Shown: positions 52,101 to 63,099 of the stretch, piece after piece
Layout of the letters: every line of letters starts with the position of its first letter
How positions within the stretch are numbered: position 1 is the stretch's first letter
Assembly (NCBI GenBank): GCA_029237695.1
Contig: JAQRGA010000147.1
Span: 62,001-126,000 of the forward strand
From: Conchocele bisecta
Taxonomy: Eukaryota; Mollusca; Bivalvia; Lucinida; Thyasiridae
DNA: 64,000 nt
Direction of reading: 5' to 3'
Program-made: the position numbers and the translations under genes
The notes under the pieces: generated by a model
Databases searched by the model: none
The model's input: only the letters and a program-made list of their open reading frames with translations
What the model was told of the DNA's origin: nothing

Positions 52101-54410
52101 ACTGCCAAAATATTTAACTTGCGATATGGTAGATCATACCAACCGAGCATAACTAAATTTGAATACAGCTGAATAATTAATTGAAATAACTTGAATTTCA
52201 AATTAGCATTCCATAAAAATTTCTTATTTTTGCTGACCACGAAAAGATTTAACTTGCGATATCTCATATCATACCGACTGAGGATAATTCAATGTGTATA
52301 CACCTGAAATTATAGCATATTTAATTGAATTAGCTTGAAGTTCATGTTAGCATTCCTCAAAATTACTTATTTTACCAGACCACCAACAAATTTAACTTGC
52401 GATATCTAACATCATACTGACCGATGTTAACTAAATGTGTATGCACCTGAAATTATAGCATAACTAATTGAATTAAATGTAGCTTGAACTTCAAATTAGC
52501 ATTCCTAAAAATTACTTATTTTTCCTGACCTCGAAAAAATTTTACTTGCGATATCTCATATCATAACGACCGAGGATAATTCAATGTGTTTCCACCTTAA
52601 ATTATAGAGTAAATAATTGAATTAGCTTGAAGTTCAGGTTAGCATTCCGCAAAATTACTTATTTTTTCTGACCTCGAAACTCGAAAAAGTTTTACTTGCG
52701 ATATCTCATATCATAACGACCGAGGATAATTCAATGTGTATACACCTGAAATTATACAATAAATAATTGCATTAGCTTGAAGTTCAAGTTAGCATTCCGC
52801 AAAATTACTTATTTTACCAGACTGCCAAAAAATTTAACTTGCGATATCTCATATCATACCGACCAATGTTAATTAAATGTGCATACACCTGAAATTATAT
52901 CATAATTAATTGAATTAGCTTGAAGTTCAAGTTAGCATTCCAAAAAATTACTTATTTTTCCAGACCGCCAAAAAAATTTAACTTGCGATATCTGATATCA
53001 TACCGACCGAGGATAATAAAATGTTAATACACCTGAAATTATAGCATAATTAATTGAAGTAACTTGAAGTTCAAGTTAGCATTCCTAAAAATTACTTATT
53101 TTTCCTGACCGCCAAAAAATTTAACTTGCGATATCTCATATCATACCAACGGAGGATAATTAAATGTGTATACACCTGAAATTATAGCATAATTAATTGA
53201 AATAGCTTGAAGTTCAAGTTAACATTCCTCAAAATTACTTATTTTTCCAGACCGCGAAAAGATTTAACTTGCAACATCTCATATCATACCGACCGAGCAT
53301 AATTAAATTGGAATACACCTGAATTTATAGCATAATTAATTGAATTAACTTGAATTTGAAGTTATGAATTAACTTGAATTGGAAGTTAACAGTCCCAAAA
53401 ATTACTTTATTTTGCTGACCGACACAAACTGTAACTCGCAAAATGTCGATCATTACATACTGAGCAAGCATATAAATTTGAATACAGATGATTAATTAAT
53501 TTAATCAACTTGAATTTCAAGTTAGCATTCCCCAAAATTACTTATTTTTGCTGATCGCCAAACAATTTAACTTGAACTTGCGAAATCTCAAATCATACCA
53601 CCGATCATAAATAAATTTGAATACACCTGAATTTATAGCATAATTAATTGAAGTAACTTGAAGTTCAAGTTAGCATTCCTAAAAATGACATATTTTTGGT
53701 GACCGCGAAACAATTTAACTTGCGATATTTCATATCATACCGACCAAGCATAATTAAATTTGAATAGAGCTGAATTTATAGCATAATTAATTGAATTAAC
53801 TTGAATTTCAAAGTTCGCTTTCATAAAAATTAATAATTTTTGCTGACTGCCAAAACATATAACTTGCGAAATCTCATATCATACCAACCGAGCATACTTA
53901 AATTTGAATACAGCGAAATTTATTGCATAATTAATTGAATTAACTTGAATTTCAATTTAGAATTCCTAAACATTACTTATTTTTGCTGACAGCCAACAAA
54001 TTTAACTTTCGGAATCTCATATCGTAGCGACCGATCATAACTGAATTTGAATACACCTAAATTTATAGCATAATTAATGGAATTAGCTTGAATTTCAAGT
54101 TAGCATTCCTAACTATTACTCATATTTTGGTTGACCTCCAAAAAATAAAATTTAACTCAGGCTTACGGAATCTCATATCATACCGACCGATCATTATTAA
54201 ATTGGAATACAGCTGAATTTAAATTCATAGCATAATTAATTGAATTAACTTGAATTTCAAGTTAGCAGTCCCAAAAATTACTTAATTTTGCAGACCGCCA
54301 AAAAATGTAACTCGCAAAATCTTATTACATACCGACCGAGCATAATTAAATTTGAATACAACTGAATAATTAATTACATTAACTTGAATTTCAAGTTAAA
54401 TTGAGGGAAC
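49200..54410 (+). repeat. AT-rich ~142-bp satellite, ~36 units
   Basis: Units carry ACTTGCGATATCTCATATCA, ACCGAGGATAATTCAATG, ACACCTGAAATTATAGCATA, TTGAATTAGCTTGAAGTTCA and GTTAGCATTCCTAAAAATTA. Phase is regular in the centre and more diverged at both edges. Blocks are duplicated (49790-50080 with 50648-50940; 50158-50600 with 51177-51620). Confidence 0.9.
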
Positions 54411-55045
54411 AAATTGATAATTCGTGGGAACGAATTGTTAAATTGAGGGAACGAATTAATAAAAAAAAAGAATTCTACGTCCCCTGTGGGGCTCCGTATC
54501 ATACAGTATTTCACCACTAACATCAATTGTAGTACTTCATTTCATAAACGTTTCATAAACTTGTTAATTGAACAGACATGCACAACTATCTTGTTGGTAG
54601 AAAAGTGTGGTGTGCGACAACATATTTTCAGCTGCAATTTTGTAATGCTGAAATGTCAATGCTGATTTGAACTCCCTCATCTATTTCAATGCTGAATTCA
54701 TGATTTTCAATGCTGATATACCCCGAAAATATGCTTATCTGGAGCCCTGAGGGGCCATGTTAGAACTAAAATAAAATTGTGTTTCTATGTTGTAACACGA
54801 CAAACCTATATTTATGCCCGTAGGCATGTATTATTTGGACTGTGTGTCCGTGTGTCTGTCCGTCCGTCGTTCCGAGAAACAGATGTCATGCGGATCTTAT
54901 CGTAAGTATTGTGTCATTAAAATCTATAACATTTACGTTTAGCATATTGCATTTATCGGTAAATTATTCAAGTCGCGTACCAACGATACGTCATTAAAGT
55001 AAAACCGTTGTTCAGTAATCGGTTCGTCTCCGTCTCCTTTTTATT
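54411..55045. repeat. repeat remnants: hAT-like end and pearl-like leader
   Basis: A TATCTGGAGCCCTGA end of the hAT-like family lies at about 54737-54751. A TATGCCCGTAGGCATG stem plus GTCTGTCCGTCCGTCG is at 54814-54872. No genes. Confidence 0.5.
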
Positions 55046-55650
55046 CTAACATATATGTTGTTCTATGAATTCCTCGAAAGTGGTTGGTATTAGTATGCTT
55101 GGAAAATCAGCGTAAGATTTATACACGTCTTTCAAAAAGGCATTATTTATTCTATGTATATTTCTATAAATATAATTCGATCCATATTTCATAAAAAAGG
55201 GCAAACATCTAGGTGCAGACCTAACCATTTAGTGTCTTTATTTGAACTTATTCTTATCCACGATACGATCATTGCCGATATAAAATAATTGACATCGATC
55301 ATTTTCAGCCCACCAAGTTGGTACGGTTTAATAACCACATCACGTTTGATCCTGTCTATGTGACCATTCCATAGGTAATTATATAATAGTGTATTTAATT
55401 GTTTGATTACCTTCTCGCTAGGACTTGGCAAGCTTAAACATAGATGGTTCTCGTTAGATATTGCTAGTGTCTTAATGAAGGTTATTCGTCATAATTGTGC
55501 TGAATAATCGATTACATCATATACCGTTCTTATATTTTCTCCTATATATATCGGCTCGTTATAAACCCAATCTGGTCTTTGTTTATAATATATGGTAGGA
55601 TTGATTTTATACGGTTAGCTGTTGTTGTTGAAGCAATTTTGTATAATTTC
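55046..55650 (-). pseudogene. L1-like reverse transcriptase remnant with internal deletion
   Basis: Reading the minus strand from 55650: ANRIKSIL, PYIINKDQIGFI, then (frame shift) IGENIRTVYDVIDY, the RT palm start of L1/Tx1-type elements. It then jumps directly to RITFIKTLAISNENHL, PSPSEKVIKQLNTLLYNYLW and KPYQLGGLKMIDV, the C-terminal part. A second shift near 55210 leads into the last segment (55228-55046). The catalytic middle of the RT is missing and there is an in-frame TGA, so it is dead. Confidence 0.7.
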
Positions 55651-56605
55651 AGCTCATACTTGTTGGAGAGACGGGAAAGGTTGTTATGTATTGTATCTGG
55701 CATGAAAATAAACCATGATTATCAAGTATTACGAAGACCGAAGCATATCTGTACAAGATACACCAGATAAATACACTCATCGTATACCATGTGTAAGCAT
55801 TTGACTAATCTCATGCCATAAACAAAGCCCTTAATTCCACTGCATATCCGTTTTCGCGTGTAGCGTGCCGCTAGTGGCTGCCCATCGTGACCATCCTATC
55901 GGGACGATCGCAGTGAACAATTACTATTCGCATTTCGTACATATCAAACTAGTCTTTGTCTGGCATGAAATTGGGATAAATATTGCACATCTAGCAAAGA
56001 AATATTTAATTTAATTGATACGTTTATTAATCTAGTTCATGGCATATACAGGTCACCTGGTCCGCATTCGTTGTCAGTCATGTGACTTGGTCACAGTGGC
56101 CGATTAAAAGTCATATTGTACACGTACATCACATGCACAATGTAAGTGTCGTGTACTGTGTCTGGCATGAAATGGATTATTGATTATTAATTCTGAAATT
56201 TTTTCTTTTTCAGTTACACTGAACAATTATGTTTGACTCATCTCATATCATATACACATATATACCTTATTGCTCTATTTCATTTTAGGTCGACAGCCGC
56301 AGCATGTTGTGATCGTGCATTGGACCGTCCATTTCGGGTGGTTCACATGGGCTGTCAAGACATGTGCAGTTACACATCGCTTGGAATGTGTCGTAATACT
56401 GTTTATATGATATGAAATGGGTTAATTACCGTCATATTACCGATTTTCATTACTCATTATAATGAAAGAAGTGACTCGTAAGCCATTCATATGGCTGGGT
56501 GCTGAGCAACATATCATACCAATATTCCTTAAGCGAACAAAATGTATGTAAATATTCGTGTATGTATGCTTGTTCACATGTGTCACTATAATAAATTATA
56601 CTACT
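55651..56605. other. no gene recognised
   Basis: AT-rich sequence. TTTTTCAGTTACACTGAACA (56206) recurs at 57901, marking an unnamed dispersed repeat. Nothing else. Confidence 0.35.
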
Positions 56606-56735
56606 ACTACCGTTCTTATATTTTCTCCTATATATATCGGCTCGTTATAAACCCAGTCTGTGCTTTGTTTATAATATATGGTTGGATTGATTTTATACGG
56701 TTAGCTGTTGTTGTTGAAGCAATTTTGTATGCCAC
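56606..56735 (-). pseudogene. second L1-like reverse transcriptase fragment
   Basis: About 125 bases nearly identical to 55521-55645, encoding ANRIKSI, PYIINKAQTGFITSRYI. This shows duplication of the RT start about 1.1 kb away. Confidence 0.7.
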
Positions 56736-56834
56736 ATTTAAGAGAGTTCCTTATTTTTATTTCCTTTTGGGACACAGGTTATAATTCCTTTTTTTGAGTT
56801 ACAGATACTGTTTCAATAGAATAGCTATAATTGT

Positions 56835-57545
56835 ATCCCCCGGACTCTGTCGGGGGATACTATGGATTTGACAGCGGGCCGCGTCCGCGTTCGCGTCCGC
56901 GTCCGCGTCCGCCGCAGACACTTCTTGCCGGAGCATAACTCGAACACCCTTTGGAATATTTTCATGAAACTTCACACATGCATAGACCACGACCCGAAGG
57001 TGTGTCGCGTACAAGAATGACAACTCTTGCATAGCTAATTTTTTAGCTATCTCCCTTTTTTTGTTTCGCGCACTGATTTCGTGTCCGGAGCATAACTCGA
57101 CCACCCTTTGGAATATTTTCATGAAACTTCACACATGCATAGACCACGACCCTAAAGTGTGTCGTGCACAAGAATGACAACTCTTGCATAGCTAATTTTT
57201 CAGTTATCTCCCTTTTTTGTTTCGCGCACTGATTGACCATAACTCGACCACCCTTTGGAATATTTTTATGAAACTTCACACATTCAATTAGACCACGAAC
57301 CGGAGGTGTGTCGTGCACAAGAATGACAACTCTTGCATAGCTAATCTTTGAGTTATCTCCCTTTCTTTGTGTTCGCGCACTAATTTCCTGTCCGGAGCAT
57401 AACTCGACCACCCTTTGGAATATTTTCATGAAACTTCACACATGCATAGACCATGACCCGGAGGTGTGTCGCGCACAAGAATGACAACTCTTGCGTAGCT
57501 AATTTTTTAGTTATCTCCCTTTTTTTGTTTTGCGCACTCTACAAA
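56835..57545 (+). repeat. pearl-like repeat with four ~150-bp units
   Basis: Stem TATCCCCCGGACTC / GTCGGGGGATA, then (GCGTCC)n at 56878-56912, then four units of CATAACTCGACCACCCTTTG, GAATATTTTCATGAAACTTC and AAGAATGACAACTCTTGCAT. Confidence 0.8.
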
Positions 57546-58261
57546 CTGGACAATAATGCATGAAGACCCGTTTTCTCGTGTGCTCTGTACACCTTACCTG
57601 TAGAGAGAACAATAGAGACTGGGAGAACCATTCACCTGTGCATGTGCTAGCATGTGCAAATGTCCAGTCTTGACCACTCTTGACCACAGGTAATCTATAC
57701 AGGTGAATTACTACATTGGATATTACATTTCCGTAAACTGTGTTGAAAATATTGTGGCATTATGTGCACCTGTGCAGATATATGTAGATAAATATAGGAC
57801 TATTAAAAAAAAATTCTGGGCTCCAGTAGCAAGCATTATTATTTTTAATTTTTAAACTTTTTTTTTCCATTTTTCTTTTTTCATTTTGTTTTCAAATTCT
57901 TTTTCAGTTACACTGAACAATTATGTTTGATAGTTTCGTTTAATATTGATTAGATCATGAGCATGTCGATATTACTATTTAAGAATTTAAGAAATTTCAA
58001 TATCTTGATTGATATGCTCATGTGAAAATTAGTATAATTATACTTGCTCTATAGAGAATGTGAAACACAAACAAAATACTTATCTTCACCCTGTTATACC
58101 TCTTTAGATATATTCAATAAGCAATTGGGACGGGCTGTAACTAATGTTGCAAAAACTTGTAGCCCAACCCGTTTGCTCTTTTTGTAAAATTGTATGTATT
58201 AACTGTTATTTTTATATACCATGTCAAATTAGAGCAATAAAATATGTTTAAACTGAAACAA
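57546..58261. other. no gene recognised
   Basis: AT-rich, with poly-T stretches and a short inverted phrase TTGGGACGGGCT / AGCCCAACCCG near 58125-58170. Nothing coding. Confidence 0.35.
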
Positions 58262-59780
58262 CAGTTCTCTGTGAGCTCGTGCCTTCCACGAGAAGCGTGC
58301 ATGTCAACTTCTACTGCTGTTAGTAGTGTAGTAATAGAACGAACACATCTGTGTCATCAAATACTACAGCTATACAGGACGCATATTTGGTAGCAGCGCT
58401 TACCATTTGCTGGGCAATAATTGTATCTGCCTCTTCATGACTTATCGTCATGTCGAGTTATCACGACCCCATGATGAATCTCTGTTGGTGCGTTGCTAGA
58501 ACCTGTGACTATCAGTCGGTGTTCGAAACATTCATCGGTTGGTACAAGGTTTTTCGCATTTTCCTGGATCTGCTCGCATAGGATATCAATAAGCTGAACC
58601 TTGTTCTCTGTAGTGGTCAGGATCGTATGTTGTGATGGCAGTGGTGTTACTAATCTAAGTTTGTGTCTAGTATATGCCTTCCTAGATTCTCAAGACCTTC
58701 GTGTGTAACCCTTGATGATGTACTCATGGTAGCGATCAAAAACAAGAAAAAGGTCAGCTTTCTGAAGTTTCCTATGAACATATGTACATTATTGGTCAAT
58801 AAAGTCCTGCACGTTTCCAGTGGTTGGCCAATGGATACACCAACGAATCGCGCATCCATCAACAATGATGAAATCCGGTTTCATCATTGTTCGCGTTGAG
58901 TGCTCAACTTGGAGCTTCGTTTTCAATATCGATTTTGTTTTCATAATTCTCATATCACCACAGTCTTCGAACATTGATGTTGGGATTGGTGATAATTCAT
59001 GATGGAACACGCTCTTCAGGTCAATGTCACGAGTAGTAATGATGCCCATAAACCTTCAATATATCAGTTGTGTATCATATACTTCACCAGATCCACATTT
59101 GATTGCTTTCTTCATGTCACTCATAGTTACAACCTTGTTTGTCAGTGCTCCGTGAAAACCGTTCGGCCAACTCGCTTCGTTATCAGTCAACTGCTGTGTA
59201 CCAATCTGAACCGAATCATCAACGTTTACTTTATCGGTGCCTATTTTTCCAGATACAATGTTCATAATACCATCTGGATGGTCATCAGGTTTCAGTGGAT
59301 CCACACATGTCTCCAGCATATCCCTGATCTTCATTCTGTCCCTGACATCTGATTCTTTTCTTCTTTTCATTTCTTTCTTGTGCTTCATCACGGACTGTGT
59401 CACAGTGGCATCTCTCATTTTAGCAACATCCTTGATGAGGTGACTGCACGTGTGTAGACTTAACGCCCACCTCTTCAATGCCGACTGATTGAGCGTGATA
59501 CGAACCAGTCCACCAGGTCCGTGTCCATATCGCATGAACGTCGTTTCGATAAACATATGCAATCATATGGCGTTCCATATTCCAGCTGTGTGGCGCATCA
59601 CATGCTCACCTTTCATAAATATGTTCAGTACTTCAGTTGGCAGACATTCCATCGATCGCAGATAGTATAGGCCATACCTTGCGTAGTTGATATGCCCTGC
59701 CGCAAAGAAGTATGGCATCATTGCATTCACAGCTAGTAAATGGAGAGACCAGTCCCCTTCTACATCGTAGTACTTGGCTT
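58262..59780 (-). pseudogene. divergent relative of the FEN1/PIN-like element protein
   Basis: On the minus strand from 59775: DVEGDWSLHLLAVNAMMPYF, HINYARYGLYYLRSMECLP, FMKGEHVMRH, FIETTFMRYGHGPGGLVRIT, ALKRWALSLHTCSHL, then VNVDDSVQIGTQQL, TRDIDLKSVFHHEL and KTKLQVEHSTR. Downstream frames give FDRYHEYIIKGYTRR, SHEEADTIIAQQMVS, FDDTDVFVLLLHY and LTCTLLVEGTSSQRT. It has the same order as the protein at 11957-16515 (HxxYxRY, GxGGLxxITxxxxALxRWxLS, SHEEADT, DTDV) but a different subfamily. Several stops and frameshifts occur, and it is truncated before the CXC tail. No TIRs found. Confidence 0.75.
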
Positions 59781-60690
59781 ATATGAGCCGCTGGTGGACA
59801 CAAAAAAGGATATCACATCGGTATAACCAGCGTAGCCCCAGATCTGCCTGCCTATCCGCAGCATGATCAGGGTCTATGTTGTTCGTCATTCAGCCACTGA
59901 AGTTGCATAAATCACATACCTTATACTGATTAAATAGTGTGTGAATGTGTACAAATTAGTATATGCTTTATAAACAGCAAATCGACACAGCCGATGCAGG
60001 GTGTTGAGGGGATATATTATAGGGCGCAAAGTCCAAAATGAAGCGAAAAAATCACAGCGTTGTTTCGGAGTGATTGGTAATTTTAAGTACGCTATTGACA
60101 ACTTTCCATGACTGAAAAGTAAATTAGATTAATTTATATTACGACACGTTCTTTCCAAAGCATACTGCTTTTTATTACCAGTTTTAATGATTTTTATGGC
60201 ATTTTTTCTCTAAATTTGGCCAAAATCACAGGACTATATATCTATATCGGGTATATTACAATACAAAATCCGTCATTATGTGTGATTAAAATACTTAGTA
60301 ATAAGTAGTAATAAATGTTGTGGTGTATTTAAAACAAATTCATACACTGTTGTCATTGGAAAAACTCACACTTGCACCCGATTATGACCGAAACATGTTT
60401 CGGCAACATTCATGGCGGCCATCTTGAATTTCTCAATTTCCTCAAGGGTGACAAGGTGGCACCCTTCGGATTCTGAATGACAATATGTTGAACATTAGGA
60501 AACTGTAAAAAAACGCTAATTTTGGGTCTAGCGAACTTCCTCCAGACTACTATGATATGTAGATGAATATAGGACCCAGGGTCAAGACAAAGGCGGAACA
60601 AGGCGAGACGTTTGATTCCGCGGAATTCTTGCTATGAATACAAGTAAACCCTAGTTCACCATCGTGCATGTAATACATACAGCTGATTGC
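59781..60690. other. no gene recognised
   Basis: AT-rich. ATGGCGGCCATCTTGAATTT at 60412 matches the body start of the palindromic minisatellite elements, without an array. Otherwise featureless. Confidence 0.4.
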
Positions 60691-60867
60691 ATTATATGTG
60701 GATGTGACTGGAGAAATGAGGCTAATGGGATTTTTGACCAGTGTATCTATTAATCAAATAGCACACTCGTGTAGCCTGATCACGATATACATGTACATTG
60801 CTTGTTAGAAGCAATACATGTGTTTCTTTGACTGAATATCGAACAGTGCGAATGCTGATCAAACTGT

Positions 60868-60982
60868 GCCTGTGACTGGAGAAATGAGGCGTATCGGTTT
60901 TGCGACCAGTGAAAGTCCAGATCATCCATCTGTACTTACACTTGTCGCAAAACCGATACGCCACTTTTCTCCAGTCACAGGC
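60868..60982. repeat. foldback hairpin (GGAGAAATGAGGC family)
   Basis: GCCTGTGACTGGAGAAATGA, GGCGTATCGGTTTTGCGA pairs with CGCAAAACCGATACGCC and TCTCCAGTCACAGGC around a ~30-base loop. Almost perfect arms, so recent. Confidence 0.85.
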
Positions 60983-61404
60983 TCAAAGAGTTAGTCTGTA
61001 GCTGAGACATGTTTCCATACAGCATCCACATGACGCTTAATGGCAATCTTGGCTAACAGCGTGTTACAAAACAGAAACAATAATTGGAAGAACAAATGTT
61101 TACATACACATTAAAGCGATAACGCGCAGGGTAATTATTTACAAAACATCTGTTGTGCTAATTTGAATATAATGTTATTTAAACATGATAACAGGATGAA
61201 TCGATTTTCTTTACGACAATAGTTTCCCTAGACCAGCCTACGTATTCAGTTCCGAAGTTATTTGCTTTAGTAAGAAGATCCTCTCTAAACCGAACACTCA
61301 AGGGACCCTATTGTGTTTATTTTTTCTGGGGGTTTCACTGTAATTTGTTTCACTGTAGTGTTTGTTCATGATTGAAAATGGCAAAACATGTTTATGAAGT
61401 AATG
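60983..61404. other. no gene recognised
   Basis: AT-rich. A CTCTCTAAACCGAACACTC fragment near 61281 belongs to the family at 61405-61530. Confidence 0.4.
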
Positions 61405-61530
61405 TATTACAGTGGAACCTCTCTAAACCGGACACCATGGACCTTCCAGGGTGTCCGTTTTAGAGTGGTTCCACTGTACTGGGGACCTTCCAGGGTGTCC
61501 GGTTTAGACAGGTTTAACTGTGATAAATTG
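61405..61530. mobile_element. MITE-like TIR element (pogo/Tc1-like ends)
   Basis: Starts TACAGTGGAACCTCTCTAAA, CCGGACACC. Contains two inverted CCAGGGTGTCCGNTTTAGA copies, ending near ACTGTGATAA. The TA plus CAGTGGAACCTC start resembles pogo/Tc1-type ends; the family assignment is tentative. Confidence 0.5.
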
Positions 61531-61902
61531 CGAACAGCGAGGAAGTTTATCAAACTTCATCCATGCGCAGAGTCACAAATAAAATGCCCATGTTTTTATC
61601 ATTGTGTGGTCTATATGTTTGTCACAGGGTGGGTACAATGCGTACGCGAACACGGGGCATGTATCCGGGACGTCTGCTTAACGTACGTATAATGGACATA
61701 TATGGAATGTTTTTGGTAAAAAAAATCATATTGGCCGATTTGCAGCATATTTGGGTGACAATGGACGGCATTGATAGTGGCTTACCCCACTTAGTGAAGG
61801 CTACAAATCTGTAAGTATAGCATTTACAAAATATGTTTCCATCAGTTTTTACATTTTTCTCTGAAGTATATATTATGACAACTCACTTGAACCGTTAATG
61901 TT

Positions 61903-62112
61903 ACGGGTGGCCGAATTAGCTCAGTAGGTAGAGCGTCGGTCGATCGGGAGACCCCTGGTTCGATTCCCACCTCGACCAGCCCCGAATGGCCGATTCGGCG
62001 TGTCCTTGGTCAAGACAACTTCGTGCTAGCCTAGTCCTATCGGATGGGGACTTAAATATTCGGTCCCGACATGCAAGGTCATTGAGCCAGTGCCGTCGCT
62101 AAATCAAAGCAT
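61903..62112 (+). mobile_element. tRNA-derived SINE
   Basis: tRNA-like head with A box TAGCTCAGTAGGTAGAGC and B box GGTTCGATTCC at normal spacing. It then continues into a non-tRNA body (TGTCCTTGGTCAAGACAACT, CCTATCGGATGGGGACTTAA). No mature tRNA acceptor closure, so it is a SINE rather than a tRNA gene. Confidence 0.7.
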
Positions 62113-62272
62113 TTATATTTGAACCGTTTCAACGAGCGGTTTTTATGATATACAGTAACATGTCAGTCTCTTTTGATAATTCAGGAACTTGGATAACTGA
62201 CAATTGTAGTGGTTTCATAGCATCGACTCGTTTGTTAAGAAATCAGTTAACTCGTTTATTAAATATAACATT

Positions 62273-62515
62273 AACCCTTTCAACACCACATGCCTGTATA
62301 GTGGTATTGGCAAACAGTGTAGATCCAGATGAGCCGGCTCGTTACGAGCCGTCTCATCAGGATCTGCACGTTTTGCAAGTAATGTTCATATTTTTGAGAA
62401 CAAAAACACCCACTTTTCATAACTGGACTAGTCTGAAAATCAGTTTGTGACCATTGGATTGGTTGCAAAATTAACATATCAAATTCCATTCTAATTGACT
62501 AGGTGTGAAAGGGTA
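62273..62515. mobile_element. MITE-like element (AACCCTTTCAAC family), copy 2
   Basis: Begins AACCCTTTCAACACC and ends GGTGTGAAAGGGTA. Inside, GCCGGCTCGTTACGAGCCG is a near-perfect palindrome next to GTAGATCCAGATGA. Confidence 0.65.
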
Positions 62516-62638
62516 TATCGCATCGAATTTGTATAAAAAAAATGCATATGATTGAAATATGTTAATTCATGTTTCTATAAGTAACGCTGTCTAACTATTG
62601 CGCGTGTTTTAGTCGTGTGTACAGTTAATCCGAATTTT

Positions 62639-62686
62639 CTGTCTGTAATGCAGGGCGACTTAGAAGTCGCCCTGCATTACAGACAG
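62639..62686. repeat. perfect 23-bp inverted repeat with 2-bp spacer
   Basis: CTGTCTGTAATGCAGGGCGA CTT, spacer AG, then AAGTCGCCCTGCATTACAGA CAG. The right arm is the start of the duplicated unit that follows. Confidence 0.9.
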
Positions 62687-63044
62687 ATAATTCTGGTTTG
62701 TGTAACATACATACAGGTCCTATCAATTGATATCAGTTGATATTCGACCCAGATATATACAATAGTAGACAGCGTTACTTGCTTTCATATTTCCAATAAA
62801 CGGTTATTAAACAGTCATCACTGGAATTGGAGCATAAGCTCCATCCACGTTTCTTAGTCGCCCTGCATTACAGACAGATAATTCTGGTTTGTGTAACATA
62901 CATACAGGTCCTATCAATTGATATCAGTTGATATTCGACCCAGTATATATATATAGACAGCGTTACTTGCTTTCATATTTCCAATAAACGGTTATTAAAC
63001 AGTCATCACTGGAATTGGAGCATAAGCTCCATCCACGTTTCTTA
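62665..63044 (+). repeat. tandem duplication of a 191-bp unit
   Basis: Unit AGTCGCCCTGCATTACAGAC ... CTCCATCCACGTTTCTT occurs at 62665-62855 and 62856-63044, nearly identical, differing mainly in a short TATATA stretch. Recent. Confidence 0.9.
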
Positions 63045-63099
63045 TCCAACGCCACAGTTGCTGTTTTCCTGCGCCTTCTGTTGTTTCCGACGGTATCGC

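Noticed and set aside
33186..54410. CRISPR array
   Set aside because: The repeats are contiguous satellites without unique spacers, and the genome is eukaryotic.
56799..57429. Minus-strand ORFs of 107 and 128 codons
   Set aside because: They read through the four tandem units of a pearl-like repeat and repeat themselves with the same period.
61903..61980. Functional tRNA gene
   Set aside because: A and B boxes are present, but the acceptor stem does not close and a non-tRNA body continues, so it is a SINE head.
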